Origin: Rhodamnia argentea
Lineage: Eukaryota > Streptophyta > Magnoliopsida > Myrtales > Myrtaceae
NCBI RefSeq assembly: GCF_020921035.1
Contig: NC_063150.1
Location: 28,009,826 to 28,073,825 of the forward strand
Reading direction: 5' to 3'
Length of the DNA stretch: 64,000 nucleotides
Shown one piece after another: positions 11,542 through 23,545 of this stretch. Both the position numbers and the translations under genes were made by a program. Numbering within the stretch: the stretch's first letter is position 1; every line of letters starts with the position of its first letter. Under the pieces are notes generated by a model. The model did not search any database. It was not told the DNA's origin and was given only the letters and a program-made list of their open reading frames with translations.

Positions 11542-12152
11542 GGTGCATTTGTTCATGGAAAACTCTACGCTAAAGAAAAATGCTTTCCGAGAAATCATTT
11601 TTGGAAAATGGTTTGTTTTCCTTTGTTTGGTGATATATTATTGAAAATATTTCTCGGTGTTTGTATCTTATTTAGAAAATAACTTCAATCTCATGATTTT
11701 ATCTCAAAAAAAAAAATTCAAAATTTTAAATAATTTTTTATTTTTTATTTCTTTTTTCTTCTACCTCATCGGTCTTTGGGCCTTGGTAACGGCCGGTGGC
11801 TAGCCATAGGAGCATGCTTGCGAGGCTCGAACTCCCCTATTGTCGCCTAGGCTTGGCAACCGGCTGATGGAAAAATAAAAATAAAAAAAGAGAAAAAGAA
11901 AAAAGATAATATAATATAATATTACGTAACATTAAAAATTATTAATGTAGAAATTATTAACAAATTTTAGAGGAGTAATTCCGGAAAGTGTTTTCAGCTC
12001 TTCGGATCGATGAATTCACTTTTCTGATTTTATGTATGAAATATTTTCGTCGATCGGAAAGTGTTTTCGTTTGACTTGTCATTTCTAGTGAACCAAACAG
12101 GTGAATGTTTGAAAAATGAATTCCTGGAAATCACTTTTACTCAAACAGCACC
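11542..12152. mobile_element. Probable non-autonomous TIR DNA transposon
   Basis: The left end GGTGCATTTG and the right end CAAACAGCACC (its near complement) frame arms rich in GGAAAA/TTTTCC words, with a short GC-rich centre (11760-11870). The layout is that of a common plant hAT- or Mutator-type non-autonomous element. No transposase is encoded and I see no convincing target-site duplication. Confidence 0.5.
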
Positions 12153-13693
12153 CTGAGTTTCTTTTACGGGGTCAAACTCGAACCATATTCTCAACACACA
12201 TATCTATAGAAGATGTAAGAAAAATTAGAGGAGTCAAGATTGTGCATGAATTAGATTTTAATTTGATGAAAACGGTCTAACCGCGTTGGTCATTACGACA
12301 AGCAAACAGCCTTTAATCCGTGCTCCAATTTGACACTCATCCTTAATTGCTAGTAGTTAATAGTACATTATCATCTTATTCCATACGTTACTTTCTTATG
12401 CAAGTTTATAAAATGTTTTCTAGCGTTAATGTCCCGTGGTTTCGACATTGACTTATGGATATTTGTTACTGTCATCTGATTCCGCAAGTAACCCTCGTAT
12501 TTATTATTAGGGCCAGTTATAACTCCCTTTTTAGTGGACCTTCTTCATCATCAGTAGAATAATAAAGATTTTCTCTTGCTTCCGTCCCTGATACTCTAGT
12601 TCGTGCGTACCCTTCATTCAATTTTTCATCTTTGAAGAATCATTAAAAGGGCGATTTTAGTATCGAACGTAGTGTGGCTCGACGACGGTATCATGTTAGT
12701 AAAAGTATCGTCGACGAAGAGACCTCAAACCACACCACTTTATAAAAATTTAAAAGATCATCTGGCGGCGATTTCTCGAGTACATTATGTTAGTTCCTTA
12801 ATTGATTGACTTTCTCAAAAACATTAATACTACAATTAGCTAGCGGCCGGCTGTGTATCAGGTTCTTCCTGAATGATTGTGAACCTAAAGATTAATATAA
12901 TGGCCGGTCCATACGCATTATGGGATGACTTTTGACCTGTTCCGTGCATGCACTGAATCTGAAAGTTTCAAGCCATTCCAAAGGGAGATAACATGTGCTT
13001 CTGACAGAGCCAGGAATTTAGCATATTCCATTTGAAGATTAATTCTTAATTAATGTGATGGAAAAAAAGTTCTGCATGGTAACTTGATATAACATAAGAA
13101 GAACAGAATGTGTTTTGGTTTCTGATTGATACAGACTAAGAGTGTTATTGGATTTAATTAGCATTATTAACTAAAATCTGTAGCATTATTTACTTAAAAT
13201 AAAAATTAACCTTTTTGGAAGTCTTGAGTTCTTACTTCATGTTATAAATGATGCCATGAAATAGATATATGTTTCCTGTCTAGCCCCTAGTCACACAAAG
13301 ATATTTAAAGTAATGTTTGGTTGCTGTAACAATAAGAAGATAATCAAAATTGTTTATGATTTACTTGTATAAAAAGATGAAAAGGATGAAATGTTTTTTT
13401 TTTCTTTTTTGAAACAGTAATAGGGACAAATTACATAAATCATAGTCAACTTTGCTTTTCAAATCAATTACTCTCGTCAAGTTTCAAAACCCACATTTAC
13501 TCTTCCCTCTTCCTGCGATCTCAATTTGCATTATAGATGCATACTTACCCCCAACTCAACAGTATCAAACTACAGGCCAAACATTGGTCTCCCTCTCTCC
13601 AACGTGCGCGCCACCATTAATCCTCCGTAGGCCATCATGAACGTCATGGACCTCAAATACGAGGCCGCCGACGATCGCAAAACTCGAGATCGG
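12153..13693. other. Intergenic stretch, no complete gene
   Basis: No gene recognised. The last 60 bases (13637-13693) hold an open frame on the plus strand starting MNVMDLKYEAADD, in a more GC-rich context, that is cut off by the LTR fragment beginning at 13694. It could be a stub of a lost gene but is too short to identify. Confidence 0.35.
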
Positions 13694-13920
13694 TGTTAGG
13701 ATGTACGTGTGAGTTGTGTTAGAGAAGTTTCACATTGGAGAATTGATATGGTGCGGAGCAGTTAATATATCATAGTTAGTAGCATATAATTCATTGGCTT
13801 AAGTTTTTGAGTGAATATGGATCCAACTGGATATGTTGACGGGCTCGTACCTGAGCTCTCTTTTGGTGATGTCCTTGAGTGAAAGTAGATCTAATTGAAT
13901 ATATTGATGTGCTCCCGTGT
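13694..13920 (+). mobile_element. Partial Ty1/copia LTR, same family as the element at 59-64 kb
   Basis: The fragment starts TGTTAGGATGTACGTG and runs in parallel with the reverse complement of 63640-63870: TTAGAGAAGT, ACATTGGAGAATTGAT and CTTAAGTTTTTGAGT appear in the same order. It is therefore a plus-strand copy of that LTR. The 3' end of the LTR (with the CCAACA terminus) is missing, and no primer-binding site follows. Confidence 0.65.
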
Positions 13921-15642
13921 GGTCAACCGCGGCTCTCGCAACCTCGTATGACAACAATGGAGACAGGGACAAGGTCGATGGTTTGGACGAGGTCGTCGGC
14001 CAGCTGAGTTCAGTTTCATGAGGCTGCCGCATTAGCCGACCCATTTGATTTTTATGGGCCAAGCCCCAACAACACTAAATTTCAGGCCATTTGGGTCTTT
14101 TATGGAATTAATGGCATGAGGCTTGAGACTCCCATCTACGCTGGCAATTTCCCTGAAAAAAAAACATGAACATTTGATAATTACAGAAAAGATAGATTTA
14201 GATAGAGATTGCCCGCGAAAAGATCGAGCCCGTCCATTGGTTTGGGTCGGTGGCAGAATTCGGGTCCTTGTCTGTGGCGGCCGACCCCATGTCGGAATTG
14301 TTCTTATTTTCATCCTCTCCATCAAGATAAGAGTCTTATGCATTGAGTCATGAGAAGTTCATTTGACTTCAAAAGCCCAACTGACTTGCGATACTAGAAA
14401 GCCTATTTTTGCTTATGGGTTCTGGTCCTAGAGAAGCAAATGCATTCGCAAACTCACCCGATACGTTGGGCCAAACCCTTGCTCGAAGAAATTGCAATAA
14501 CCAACATAGCTAGGATATGAATTTCACAAATAAGCACTCGTAATAAGTTAGCATTTCGACGAGGAATCGAGGGCTATGAAAGCTGGATATACGCATGAGG
14601 GGACAGTCCGGGGTCAATTGTGTTGTCTTCTACTCATTCCAGAGCTCTCAATCTGCACAGACGGGCTTTTTTCTTCCAATCACAGCGGGAAGCGGCCTCG
14701 GATGCCGGAGAAGTTATTGGGTGCCGTGCGCCCGGTTCGGTTTGGTCCACAGCGCATCATCTATAGGATCATGTGAATCCCGTGTGGGATTTACGAGATC
14801 TTAAGAAATTTTAGATATGCCACTTGTCGTGTATATACCCAAAGTGTCTATTATACAATGAAAGCTTCTATGGTAACTCAATTCGGTATTGGACGGGTAG
14901 AAAGGAATCACGTAATAGTAATTATTCAAATATTTCAGACTTTCAACCAATGTTGACTTGTTCAATTCTTAAGCAATCAAGAGCAGTGATCGATCTATCG
15001 TGTTCGATCTGTCGTCGTTTTAGTTCTGGGACCTGTGATGGATCCATCCAGTAAATAAATCAGTGGATAATAACATCTTGAGCTGGATCAAATGTTGATT
15101 AGGATGATCGGGACATCAATTAAAGATCACATTTTCCCAAAAGGAAGTTGCTAACGAATATGCCGAGCACCATGTTAGTGCGAATTCTGAGATGGCCAGT
15201 GCCCAACTTGTTTTATGTTATTTCTTCACTATCGGAATCCTGCCAAGCTCAAGAAGACAAAGGATAAGGGAAAGAGATTATGGACAATATCTTGTGATTT
15301 TCCTTTTTTTTTTTTTTTTTTTTTTTACTAAAAGATCTCCCACCACTTCTCCAAACAAACCTTAAACTATTGCAAAATGATATCATATGGTCACATCATT
15401 TTCCTCATGAGATAGGAAACCCTGAAAAGGAGAACGTGAAGAGTCGGTCAATCATGAGAACTCTTCACTCCGACCCGATATTTGGTCAATTTAGTCACAG
15501 CACATCAACCACTCCCATGGGAATTTATTCAATCACACTTGGAATTACAACACAACACACTTTGCATATCCCTTATATTGACGGACTAGTGGGGGATTAG
15601 GGCAAATTGACGCACGACGGAAACGGCACAAGAAGTTGCGGT
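13921..15642. other. Intergenic stretch downstream of PR-10 copy 4
   Basis: No gene recognised. The part from about 15250 to 15642 is homologous to 19140-19399 downstream of copy 5 (shared words such as ATTTATTCAATCACACTT, and GGCACAAGAAGTTGCG just before the stop). Copies 4 and 5 are thus a tandem duplication with a 3.76-kb spacing. A 24-base poly-T run is at about 15303-15326. Confidence 0.55.
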
Positions 15643-17233
15643 TTAAGCGCAGGCGTCGGGGTTCAGCAACAGGCACTCTTCGACAACTTTGTAGAGTCCC
15701 ATGGCCTTTTCTTTGCCCTGCAAGCTCCACACCCTCCTTATGGGGAAATTGTGAAAAAAGTCCTAAACCTTTCACACTTTTTCCAATTCAGTCCTAAACC
15801 TTTTAAGTTTGCAAAATCAGTCTTAAACTATTTTACTTAGTGTCGATTAAGTCCTATTCGTCGGAAATAGCTGACGTGGACGCCGGCCGTTTTACATGGC
15901 CCCGCCGGCAACAATATTTAATGATTTTTTAAAAATTTTATTTAAAATAATAGATTTTTTCTTTTGGTTTGCTTACCTTAAGGCCGGCGACCCCCGTCGG
16001 ATTAGGGCTAGCAAGGGTCGCTGCCCCCTGGGGAAGGACCGGCGGGCGTCATTGGCCCCCGGGCAAGAGCGGGCGGGGGTCGGTGACCCCTGCGAGTCCA
16101 TAGGCGAGGGCCTAGAATCCCCTGCGGCCAAAGGCGAGGGATTGCGACCTCGCCCTCGCGGCCACGGCGAGGGCGTAGTGGCCCTCTCCCGCACTCGCCG
16201 TGGTCAAATCTGGGCAAGGGTCGCCATGGCTAGATCTGGCCATGGCAAGGGCATGCAAGGGCTGCGACACCCTCGCCGTGGCCCGGAGGGCGAGGGTCGC
16301 GACCCCTCGCCTTCGACAGCAAGGGATTCAAGACCCTCGCCCGGGGACATGCGGGAGTCACCGAGCCCCACAGGCTCTTGCCCGTGGGCTGGCGAACCTT
16401 GGCGCTCCTTGCCCGAGGGCTGGCGAACCCTAGGGCTCCTTGCCCGGGGGCTGGCGACCCTGTCGGCCCTAATCCGGCCGAGGTGGCCGGTCATGGAGCT
16501 AGCAAACCAAAAAAATGGAAAATAAAAAAAAAAATTAGATTTTTTAAATAAAAATATTTAAAAATTATCCACTTGGCCATTGGAGGTACCACGTAAGACG
16601 ACCGGCATCCAGGTCGTTGATTTCCGGAGAATAGAACCGAATCGGCACAAAGTGAAAAGATCCGGGACTGAATTAACAAACTTAAAAAGTTTAGGATTGA
16701 ATTGGCGAAAGTGTGAAAGGTTTAGCACTTTTTTTGACGATTTCCCCCTCGTTAGTATGGTATTCGCTGGTCATCTTGCAGACGCATCCACCGTCACCCG
16801 TAGCCAAGAATTTGACCCCGTAGACGACCGATTCGGTCTTGTCAAAGATCACGTCACCTTCGATCAGGGTGTACTTGCAAACTAGGTTGACAGTGTCGAG
16901 AGCGTTGATTCTGTGCTTCAAGAACTTCAAGTGACTACCTGTAATACCACGTAAAAACCAGACAACGTTATATAGGAGGCGCGCAAATAAATAGACATTC
17001 ATATAAAAGTGAAAGGAATGGGACTTTTCCAGGATCATTATAAACTAACCTTCGGCAAAGTTGGTATCCTTGACCCTTCCGGGTCCTCCATCTCCTTCGA
17101 CGAACTCGATGCTCTTGTTACCCTGAGGGGGCGATCTTGGAATTAGGTTGTGGGAATCAAGAATAAGACCCTTGAACATTCTTGATGGAGCAACAGGGGT
17201 CGTGAACTCTTGGTTATATGTGGTAACACCCAT
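15643..17233 (-). pseudogene. PR-10 copy 4, exon 2 interrupted by a transposon and frameshifted
   Basis: Exon 1 (17050-17233, 184 nt) is open, starts MGVTTYNQEF, keeps the P-loop GDGGPG and ends in a normal GT donor. The intron is 111 bp (16939-17049). Exon 2 starts at 16938 and reads well (SHLKFLKHRINALD) until about 16755. A 1,005-bp element then intervenes, and the 3' end of the exon resumes at 15732 and runs to the stop at 15643-15645 (...VVEECLLLNPDACA). Apart from the insertion, the 3' part lacks about 17 nt that the sister copies have before [10 protein letters not shown], a frameshift on its own. Exon 1 also carries unusual changes (IPRSPPQGNK) compared with sister copies. The gene is dead as a full-length PR-10. 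A transcript of exon 1 plus part of exon 2 remains possible. Confidence 0.92.
15732..16754. mobile_element. 1-kb foldback Mutator-like element inserted in PR-10 exon 2
   Basis: The element is 15741-16745. It is flanked by CCCTCCTTA (15732-15740) and CCCTCGTTA (16746-16754), a 9-bp target-site duplication with one mismatch that duplicates PR-10 coding sequence. The ends are long inverted repeats: GGGGAAATTGTGAAAAAAG and CTAAACCTTTCACACTTT on the left are mirrored on the right. The inverted-repeat match continues into the GC-rich core (CCGGATTAGGGC near the right core end matches TCGGATTAGGGC at 15998 in opposite orientation), so nearly the whole element is one imperfect palindrome. The core (about 15975-16500) is extremely GC-rich with repeated GCGAGGG and GGCTGGCGA words. 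It has no transposase. The 9-bp duplication and long TIRs point to the Mutator superfamily. Confidence 0.82.
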
Positions 17234-17362
17234 GTTTTTGTCTTGCCAGAGGAAAGAGAGAATTGAACTAGAGATTTGGAGATAATGTGAAGGAATGTGT
17301 GTGAGTGCTTCTTACTAGTGCAAGAACTTGAGTTTGATACAGAAGATGAAGAACCAGGGTGC

Positions 17363-17370
17363 TATGTATA
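17363..17370 (-). promoter_or_regulatory. TATA-like box of PR-10 copy 4
   Basis: TATACATA on the minus strand, about 130 bp upstream of the copy-4 ATG. It stands at the position where orphan exons 6 and 7 have TATAAATT. Confidence 0.45.
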
Positions 17371-17379
17371 CTCTTTGAA

Positions 17380-18817
17380 AGGGGGGCTTGGCTTTTAAGG
17401 CCTTCACATTCACGACTAAGAGAGTAGAGAGCTCTCCATGGTGGACCGACCAACCAAACACTTTGCTTTTTCTTCTTTTTTCTAGGTTTAAAATTAATGT
17501 TTTGAAAGTCTCCGGTTCATGGACCCGCCATTTTTAAAGTCGCAAGGGTAGAGAAATAGCCCTTGCCTTGGACCCAATTGTCGACTTAACCAGTACGTTA
17601 ATGCTGCCAAGTTCTTGGATTCCCATAAGCAAAGATGGTATTAATTTCGTTTTTGGACCGAGATATATTTATTTCGATGAATTAAGAAACTGCCCCGCTT
17701 AAAGGAGGAAAAAGAGAAACAAGATATTGGAAATAAAGTCAATCGGATAAGTCCGATGAAATTTCATGTATTTTATGAGAATAACGTAGATATAATACCA
17801 GTGGGTGATTAGTTGGGCTTAGGCAACCTCATGATCGATTAGAGCGGTATTTCAACGACGAATACATGAAACAGGATGAGCAAAGAGGGAAGAGGTATAC
17901 CAAAAATAATAATAATAATAACGAAAAGAGAAGAGAAAAGAAAAATCGAAAAGCAAACGAGAACACATCTCGAACGTGATATGCTTATCTGTTCCACTTA
18001 ATAGGACTAATTTAAAACATAAGGGTACCATTTGATTCGTTGCGGAAAAATTGTACTAAACCTCCATTAAGTAATCGACGTCTTGCTGAGAAAATGGAGA
18101 CGGTAATTGGACAATGAGCCCTCGCCAATAAAAAGAGTTGATGTTAACCACTGCATTTATTCAAATAAAAGTTTAACTTTCCGACTATGAAGAGAACCTT
18201 GACATTTGAAATAAATTAACCTTATAGAAAAGTTGACCACAAGTCAATGTAAGTAAAAATCATGCATCTTCTCCATCCTTGACCTTTTAGCTACCACATA
18301 CCACTGATTTAGATGACAATAAGTATGGTACCTGGGCCTTTCTTTAAGAGAATTCGCTATGTAACAATCTTTGATTGACCATTAGATTAACAACTTATTT
18401 TGGACCGTAAAAAATAAATAACAATTAATTAAAAACTGTTGTGAGGCTCACTCTTTCAAGAATTTTTGGCCGAAAATGTGATGTTGCTCTCATAGCCGTC
18501 CAAAGAATATTACCTTGGCAAAACCCTTCCTTTAAATCTTAATTAATTGGTTTGAATTATTTTATCTTAGATCATGCAAAAGCCTCCCGACGAGCTGCAA
18601 ATGAAAATAGTTGATGCCTTAACTGAAGAATATTCTCTTCCCTCAGTTAAACAAATCATAAGGGTTTGTCCCGTTTTGTTGGGCCAGTTTATGGATTAAA
18701 TATTATGAACAACAGTTGCTTAACATAAAAAAAATCAGTTTTAAACAGAGGGATTAGCGGAATTTTAGGAATTAAATTCTAATTGTTGCCAATTTGAGAT
18801 ATTAAATGACAGCTGTT
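17380..18817. other. Upstream region of PR-10 copy 4, shared with the later array
   Basis: No gene. Segments match the upstream regions of copy 5 and of orphan exons 6 and 7 (CTCCATGGTGG, ATGTTTTGAAAGTCTCC). From about 18060 to 18660 they match the unit boundaries near 36.0, 42.9 and 50.0 kb (AGTTGACC...AAGTCAATGT, TCTTAGATCATG). This shows common descent of the 15-20 kb copies and the 36-54 kb array. Confidence 0.55.
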
Positions 18818-19135
18818 AGGGAATAATGGCACAAATATTTTTGAACTTTGACTTAATGTGTAATGTGATCCGTTAACTTTTAATTTGTCTAATGTGATCT
18901 ATGAATTTTAGCCCAATGTGCAATGTGATCTCTGAACTTTTAATTTGTTCAGTGTGGTACATGAATTAAACTATATGATCTTCAGTTTTGCGCTGAATTT
19001 GAATTAATTAAAAGACAATATTGGACATTCTCATTTAGTTAAGCTTATGAGTTAAATTAAACACGTGTGAAAAGTTTAGGGATCACATTGAACAAATTAA
19101 AAGTTGATGGACCACATTATATATTGTTTCTGAAA
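18818..19135. repeat. Degenerate foldback MITE, relative of 32438-32854
   Basis: The left half carries TTGAACTTTGACTTAATGTG and AATTTGTCTAATGTGATC, and the right half carries the complement (GATCACATTGAACAAATTAAAAGTT, cited here by position 19080-19105). The same words in the same order form the arms of the repeat at 32438-32854. It has no coding capacity. Confidence 0.55.
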
Positions 19136-19399
19136 CATCGAGGATAAGAGAAAGAGATGATTATTAATAATATCTGGTGATCTTTCTTTAAATGAAAACG
19201 ACATTATACGGTCTCATCACATTCTCATTGGAAGGTTGAAACGTACATAACTAAAGCATGAGTATCAATGATTCCAATGCAAATTTATTCAATCACACTT
19301 AGACTTTCAATGGATCACACTTGGATATCACTTATAGTGACAGACATGGGAAATTAGGGCAAAATGGCATATTACGGGAACGGCACAAGAAGTTGCGAT

Positions 19400-19997
19400 T
19401 TAAGCGTAGACAGCGGGGTTCGCCAACAGGCACTCTTCAACAACTTTGTAGAGTCCCATAGCCTTTTCTTTGCCTTGTTTGATATCTTCTTCCTTGAGCT
19501 CTACATCCCCATTGGTGTGATGTTCACTGGCCATCCTACAGACGCATCCACTATTGCTCGAAGCCAAGAATTGAACCTCGTAGACGACCGTTTTGATCTT
19601 GTCAAAGATCACCGTGCCTTCAATAAGAGTGTCCTTGCAGACCAGGTTTTCCGCTTCGAGAGTGTCGATTTTGTGCTTCAAGAATTTCAAGTGACCACCT
19701 ATAATACTACGTAAAAATTGGATGGCATTGTTTAGGAGATGCTTTAACGAAGAGGAATTCGTATAGCGGTGACACAAATGGGACTTTTCAAGCATCATTT
19801 GATACATAAACTAACGTTCGGCGAAGTTGGTGACCTTGATTCTTCCAGCTCCTCCATCTCCTTCGACAAACTCGATGCTCTTAATACCCTGAGAGGAAAT
19901 CTTGGGAATTAAGTTGTGGAATCAAGAATTAAAGCCTTGAACATTCTGGATGGAACGATGGGGTGGTGAATTCTTGGGTAAATGTGGTGGCACCCAT
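19400..19997 (-). pseudogene. PR-10 copy 5, exon 1 frameshifted
   Basis: Exon 2 (19400-19698, 299 nt) is fully open and of normal length, ending VVEECLLANPAVYA. Exon 1 (19816-19997) is 182 nt instead of 184. Comparison with copies 4, 8 and 9 shows two one-base deletions, one just after codon 13 (TTP) and one about 60 bases later. The reading frame stops about 20 codons after the ATG. The last exon base before the GT donor is C instead of G, and the intron is 117 bp. The intact exon 2 beside a broken exon 1 suggests recent loss. Copy 5 is the tandem sister of copy 4. Confidence 0.88.
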
Positions 19998-20124
19998 GTT
20001 TTTGTCTTGGGAGAGGCAAGGGAATTGACCTAGAAATTTGGAGAAAATATGGACGAATGTGTTTGAGTGCTTCTTACTAGTGCAAGAACTGTGTTTGATG
20101 AGGAAGACGATGAACCAGGGTGCT

Positions 20125-20132
20125 AGTTATAG
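20125..20132 (-). promoter_or_regulatory. TATA-like remnant of PR-10 copy 5
   Basis: CTATAACT on the minus strand, about 130 bp upstream of the former ATG, at the position of the TATA words of copy 4 and the orphan exons. Confidence 0.35.
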
Positions 20133-20225
20133 TCTTGAAAGGGTTATATAGAAGTATATATCTTCTTAGGCCTTCACTTTCACGTTAAGGGAGTTAGAGA
20201 ACACTCCATGGTGGAATGACTTGCC

Positions 20226-20528
20226 AAGAATTTGTGTTTTCTTTTTCTTTTTTTTTTTTGGCAAGATAAGTATGTATATAACTTTCCAAAGCGCTAATTA
20301 CAAAGAAAAGACCGAACACAAAAACCTTGTATCCATTAGTACACGTAGACGAGTCTCAATGGGTGGAAAGGTGTAGCAGCCTATCAAGATACACAAACTG
20401 AAAGCGCATCTACCAAACAAGCCGACCAGACGGCTAAACAAGTAAAAGAGAACGGCCAAAACAGCAGCCAATCTAAACAAAGATTACCTAACGGGCCAAA
20501 CAAGTGGCGGCAAAAGAATTTGTGTTTT
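20226..20528 (-). mobile_element. Poly(A) retroelement insertion (LINE 3' end or SINE) with 15-bp target-site duplication
   Basis: AAGAATTTGTGTTTT occurs at 20226-20240 and 20514-20528. The inserted 273 bp (20241-20513) begin on the plus strand with a T-rich tract, that is, a poly(A) tail on the minus strand. Upstream of the tail (minus strand) lie words like CTTATCTTGCCA, reminiscent of plant LINE 3' ends. The homologous site upstream of orphan exon 6 (about 42059-42073) is uninterrupted and gives the empty site. The insertion lies about 240 bp upstream of the copy-5 ATG. Confidence 0.75.
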
Positions 20529-20944
20529 TTCGTCTCTTTTTAGTTTTAAAATTAATGTTTTGAAAGTCTCTAGTTCATACCATGGACCCATCATTTTCTA
20601 GAGTCAGAAGGGGACAGAAATAACTCTCGTCAGCGACTTGCACTGACTTGTCAACTTAACTAATACGTTTTTCATTTTGGTCGAAAAACTTAACTAATAC
20701 GTTAAGGATGCAACATTCTTGGATTCCAATAGGCAAGATGGTATTCATTTCATTTTTGGACTGAGATATATTTATTTCGACGAATTAAGAAAATGCTCCA
20801 CGTAAAAGAGAAAATATAGAAATAAGATATTGACAAGAAAGTCACTTGTATATGAATTTTTTCTAAGCGATACTAGAGATTATTTTTAGAAAAATGTTTT
20901 TTCAATCATTTATTTTCGGCAAAACAAATAATGAGAATGTATTG

Positions 20945-23512
20945 TGTCGCACCTCTATCCTCGGGTACGCAATATCCCTACCTAAATGCGTCAGGTCATA
21001 AGGGATAATGTCCCAGGCACGTTATTGACCCATTTCTTTTTATCTTCTTATTAAGCACATACGGAAACAATTTACTCCCAGACGACACATTAAAGTAGGA
21101 ATAGTAAAGCGGGATACACAACAATCAACATCTATAAAAGTCTATTTCATTTAAGACTATTCGTTAACCCCGAGAAGTCTATTTATACATGTAGACCCCA
21201 CTTCAGGGCTACTTCCTACAACCCACAAAGAATATCATGTTAAGGTTCACGTTACTTCCCAAACTACTCCAATAAAAAATAAGATTCACGTCCACTTCCA
21301 ATTCGCCATAGCTAAGGGCCTAAAAAAGGGGTTAACAACAATGGGGTGAGATATAAATCTCGGTGAGTCAATGCCTAAGCTAGATTAGGGCGTTGATTCG
21401 CATAGGGCGGCCTAAACATATAGTGCGGATCAACGACAGATCAATAGCGTGCGATCTACGCCACGCTCTAGCTATCACAAAAATAGGCACAACCCAACAA
21501 AATATTACAACCACATGCAAGCTTACCGGACCTTGGATTACGCATAATGCAATGCTTGACTCGACTCAACAGTCATAACAATCAAGGCAAACAACCATAA
21601 TACCACACAGCTAATATACATAGTACACCACACGTATTCCGATTATTAATAGTCATTTGGCCCGGCACACTAGATAGTTAGTGCCTGCACACTTGACGGT
21701 AGGTACATAGCACACTAGATAGTTGGTGCTCTATTGGCGGGACCAGGTAATGTTCCTTACTTCCGATGATGGCTTCCGATGGTCCGTGTGATTCCTATCG
21801 ACATGGCATGGAACCGCTAGGAATTCCTGTATGGGATTCGATCCATCATGAGCTGCGATCGATATCCGATCAACCCAACGACACGGATTGTCATGCATCT
21901 AACAAGTCGTGTGATTCTGATCGACACGGCACGAGATTGTTAGGGAAACCATTGTGATCATTCAAGCACTTTCAACAACCAGCCACTTTTTATTTTGTGC
22001 ATTTAGCCGAATGCTCATACAGACATGCTCAAAGACTCGGCCCACGGCTATTTTCATGCTCAAATATGCAATTTGATCACACATGGTCACGTGAATGCAC
22101 AACTTATCCAACAAACCTTGCATCTTATACGGGGTGATCAACTCTCATAATATATATACCCAATTAGTGCACACAACAATCAACCAATAATCACCCAATC
22201 GAGTAATTAGTAGTAATGATTAACCAAATATAATTAATTACTCTAGTTACGGTCAATTAGCTCGATCGTAATTAATTAATACCAGGTTCATAAAGTTGAG
22301 CCGACATAAGCCAAACACATTTGACAATTGATCGCCCACTTAGCTCTAACCTATTGCTGACTCTCGATCAAACAACCGCAACCAACAAATCAATACAGTC
22401 TAACATCAACTAGCCATAGTGCAACTTAGCTAATTGTGGTCATTTAACCTAACTAGGCTTACTAATCTAAACCGATTACAATTACTAATTACTCCACAAT
22501 CAATGATAACCGATCTATCCCTAAATGTAATTAATATATTAACCGAGGGTTAGGGGTTAAGTTACAACTTAATGACGTTTGGTGATGACTTAGGTGCATC
22601 GGTGACAACCATAATTACGCACGTCGGTGGCATAGGTTCGGACTACGGGTTTTGGTCACGGTGGCTGCGAGGTTTGGTTCAAGTTAAGCTCGGATCTAAG
22701 GGGTTCCCGACCCCGGTCGACTCACCGGTCGACAGATCTCGGGCAGCCAATAGATGCTTAGGCCGGTAGGTGGTTCACGATGACCACTCGGGTTGATTCA
22801 GGTTACGGCGACTCGGCAAGGATATGTATTGGGTCTCGAGTCACGGTAACTCCGGAGTTCGTGGGTCGGGTCGGCGGTAGAGATCGGGCTCAAGGGACTC
22901 TCGGGTCCAAGGGTGACATGGCGGAACACCGCTTAGCGAGATCCTCGGCTCGAGGCTCTCGGGTCATGGATTGGCGAATGTAGCATTGGGTCCAAAGGAG
23001 GCAGCAATCGGAGGTTTGTTAGGCGTCGAGGCTAGGGTCACGGGTCGGCGGGGTTCGGTGATGACGAGGCTAGGTGGCCGGGCTCGCGGGTAACGGACGA
23101 TCGATGATGAAACGGGTTCGGATCCACGGCGGCCGATAGGCTAGGTTCAGCGAACTCGGGCAAAGGAGGAGGAGGGTAGTAGGCTCGAATGTCGGGCTAA
23201 TCGTGGGTTGCGGCTAGACTGTCGCCGCGGCCGAGGGTGGCCGGACGAGCGTCAAAGGCGACGAGGGGGAGGACAACGGGGCTGTGGGTTCGTGCGGCCG
23301 AGCCGAGGGCTTTGTTGGGGTTACCATTGGCTCACAAACAACGACGGTCGTCGGGCGACGATTGGCTGCTAAACGAGGTGGTGTGGATGGCGGTGGTGCG
23401 GTAGCGCGCGGTAGAGCCGTTGCTGAAGAAACATCGAAGAAGAAGATGAAGAAAGAAGGAGAAGATGAGGAAGATGATGAACAGTGAGGGTAGGGGGTCG
23501 GCTCGCGCGCGC

Positions 23513-23545
<33 letters not shown>

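Noticed and set aside
14576..15054. Overlapping plus-strand frames of 66-76 codons
   Set aside because: There is no family resemblance, several frames compete, and the region is intergenic DNA downstream of copy 4.
15896..16525. 209-codon plus-strand frame, and overlapping antisense frames, in a GC-rich stretch
   Set aside because: They lie in the palindromic GC-rich core of the Mutator-like element. Several long frames on both strands, made of Arg, Gly, Pro and Ser, are expected from composition alone.
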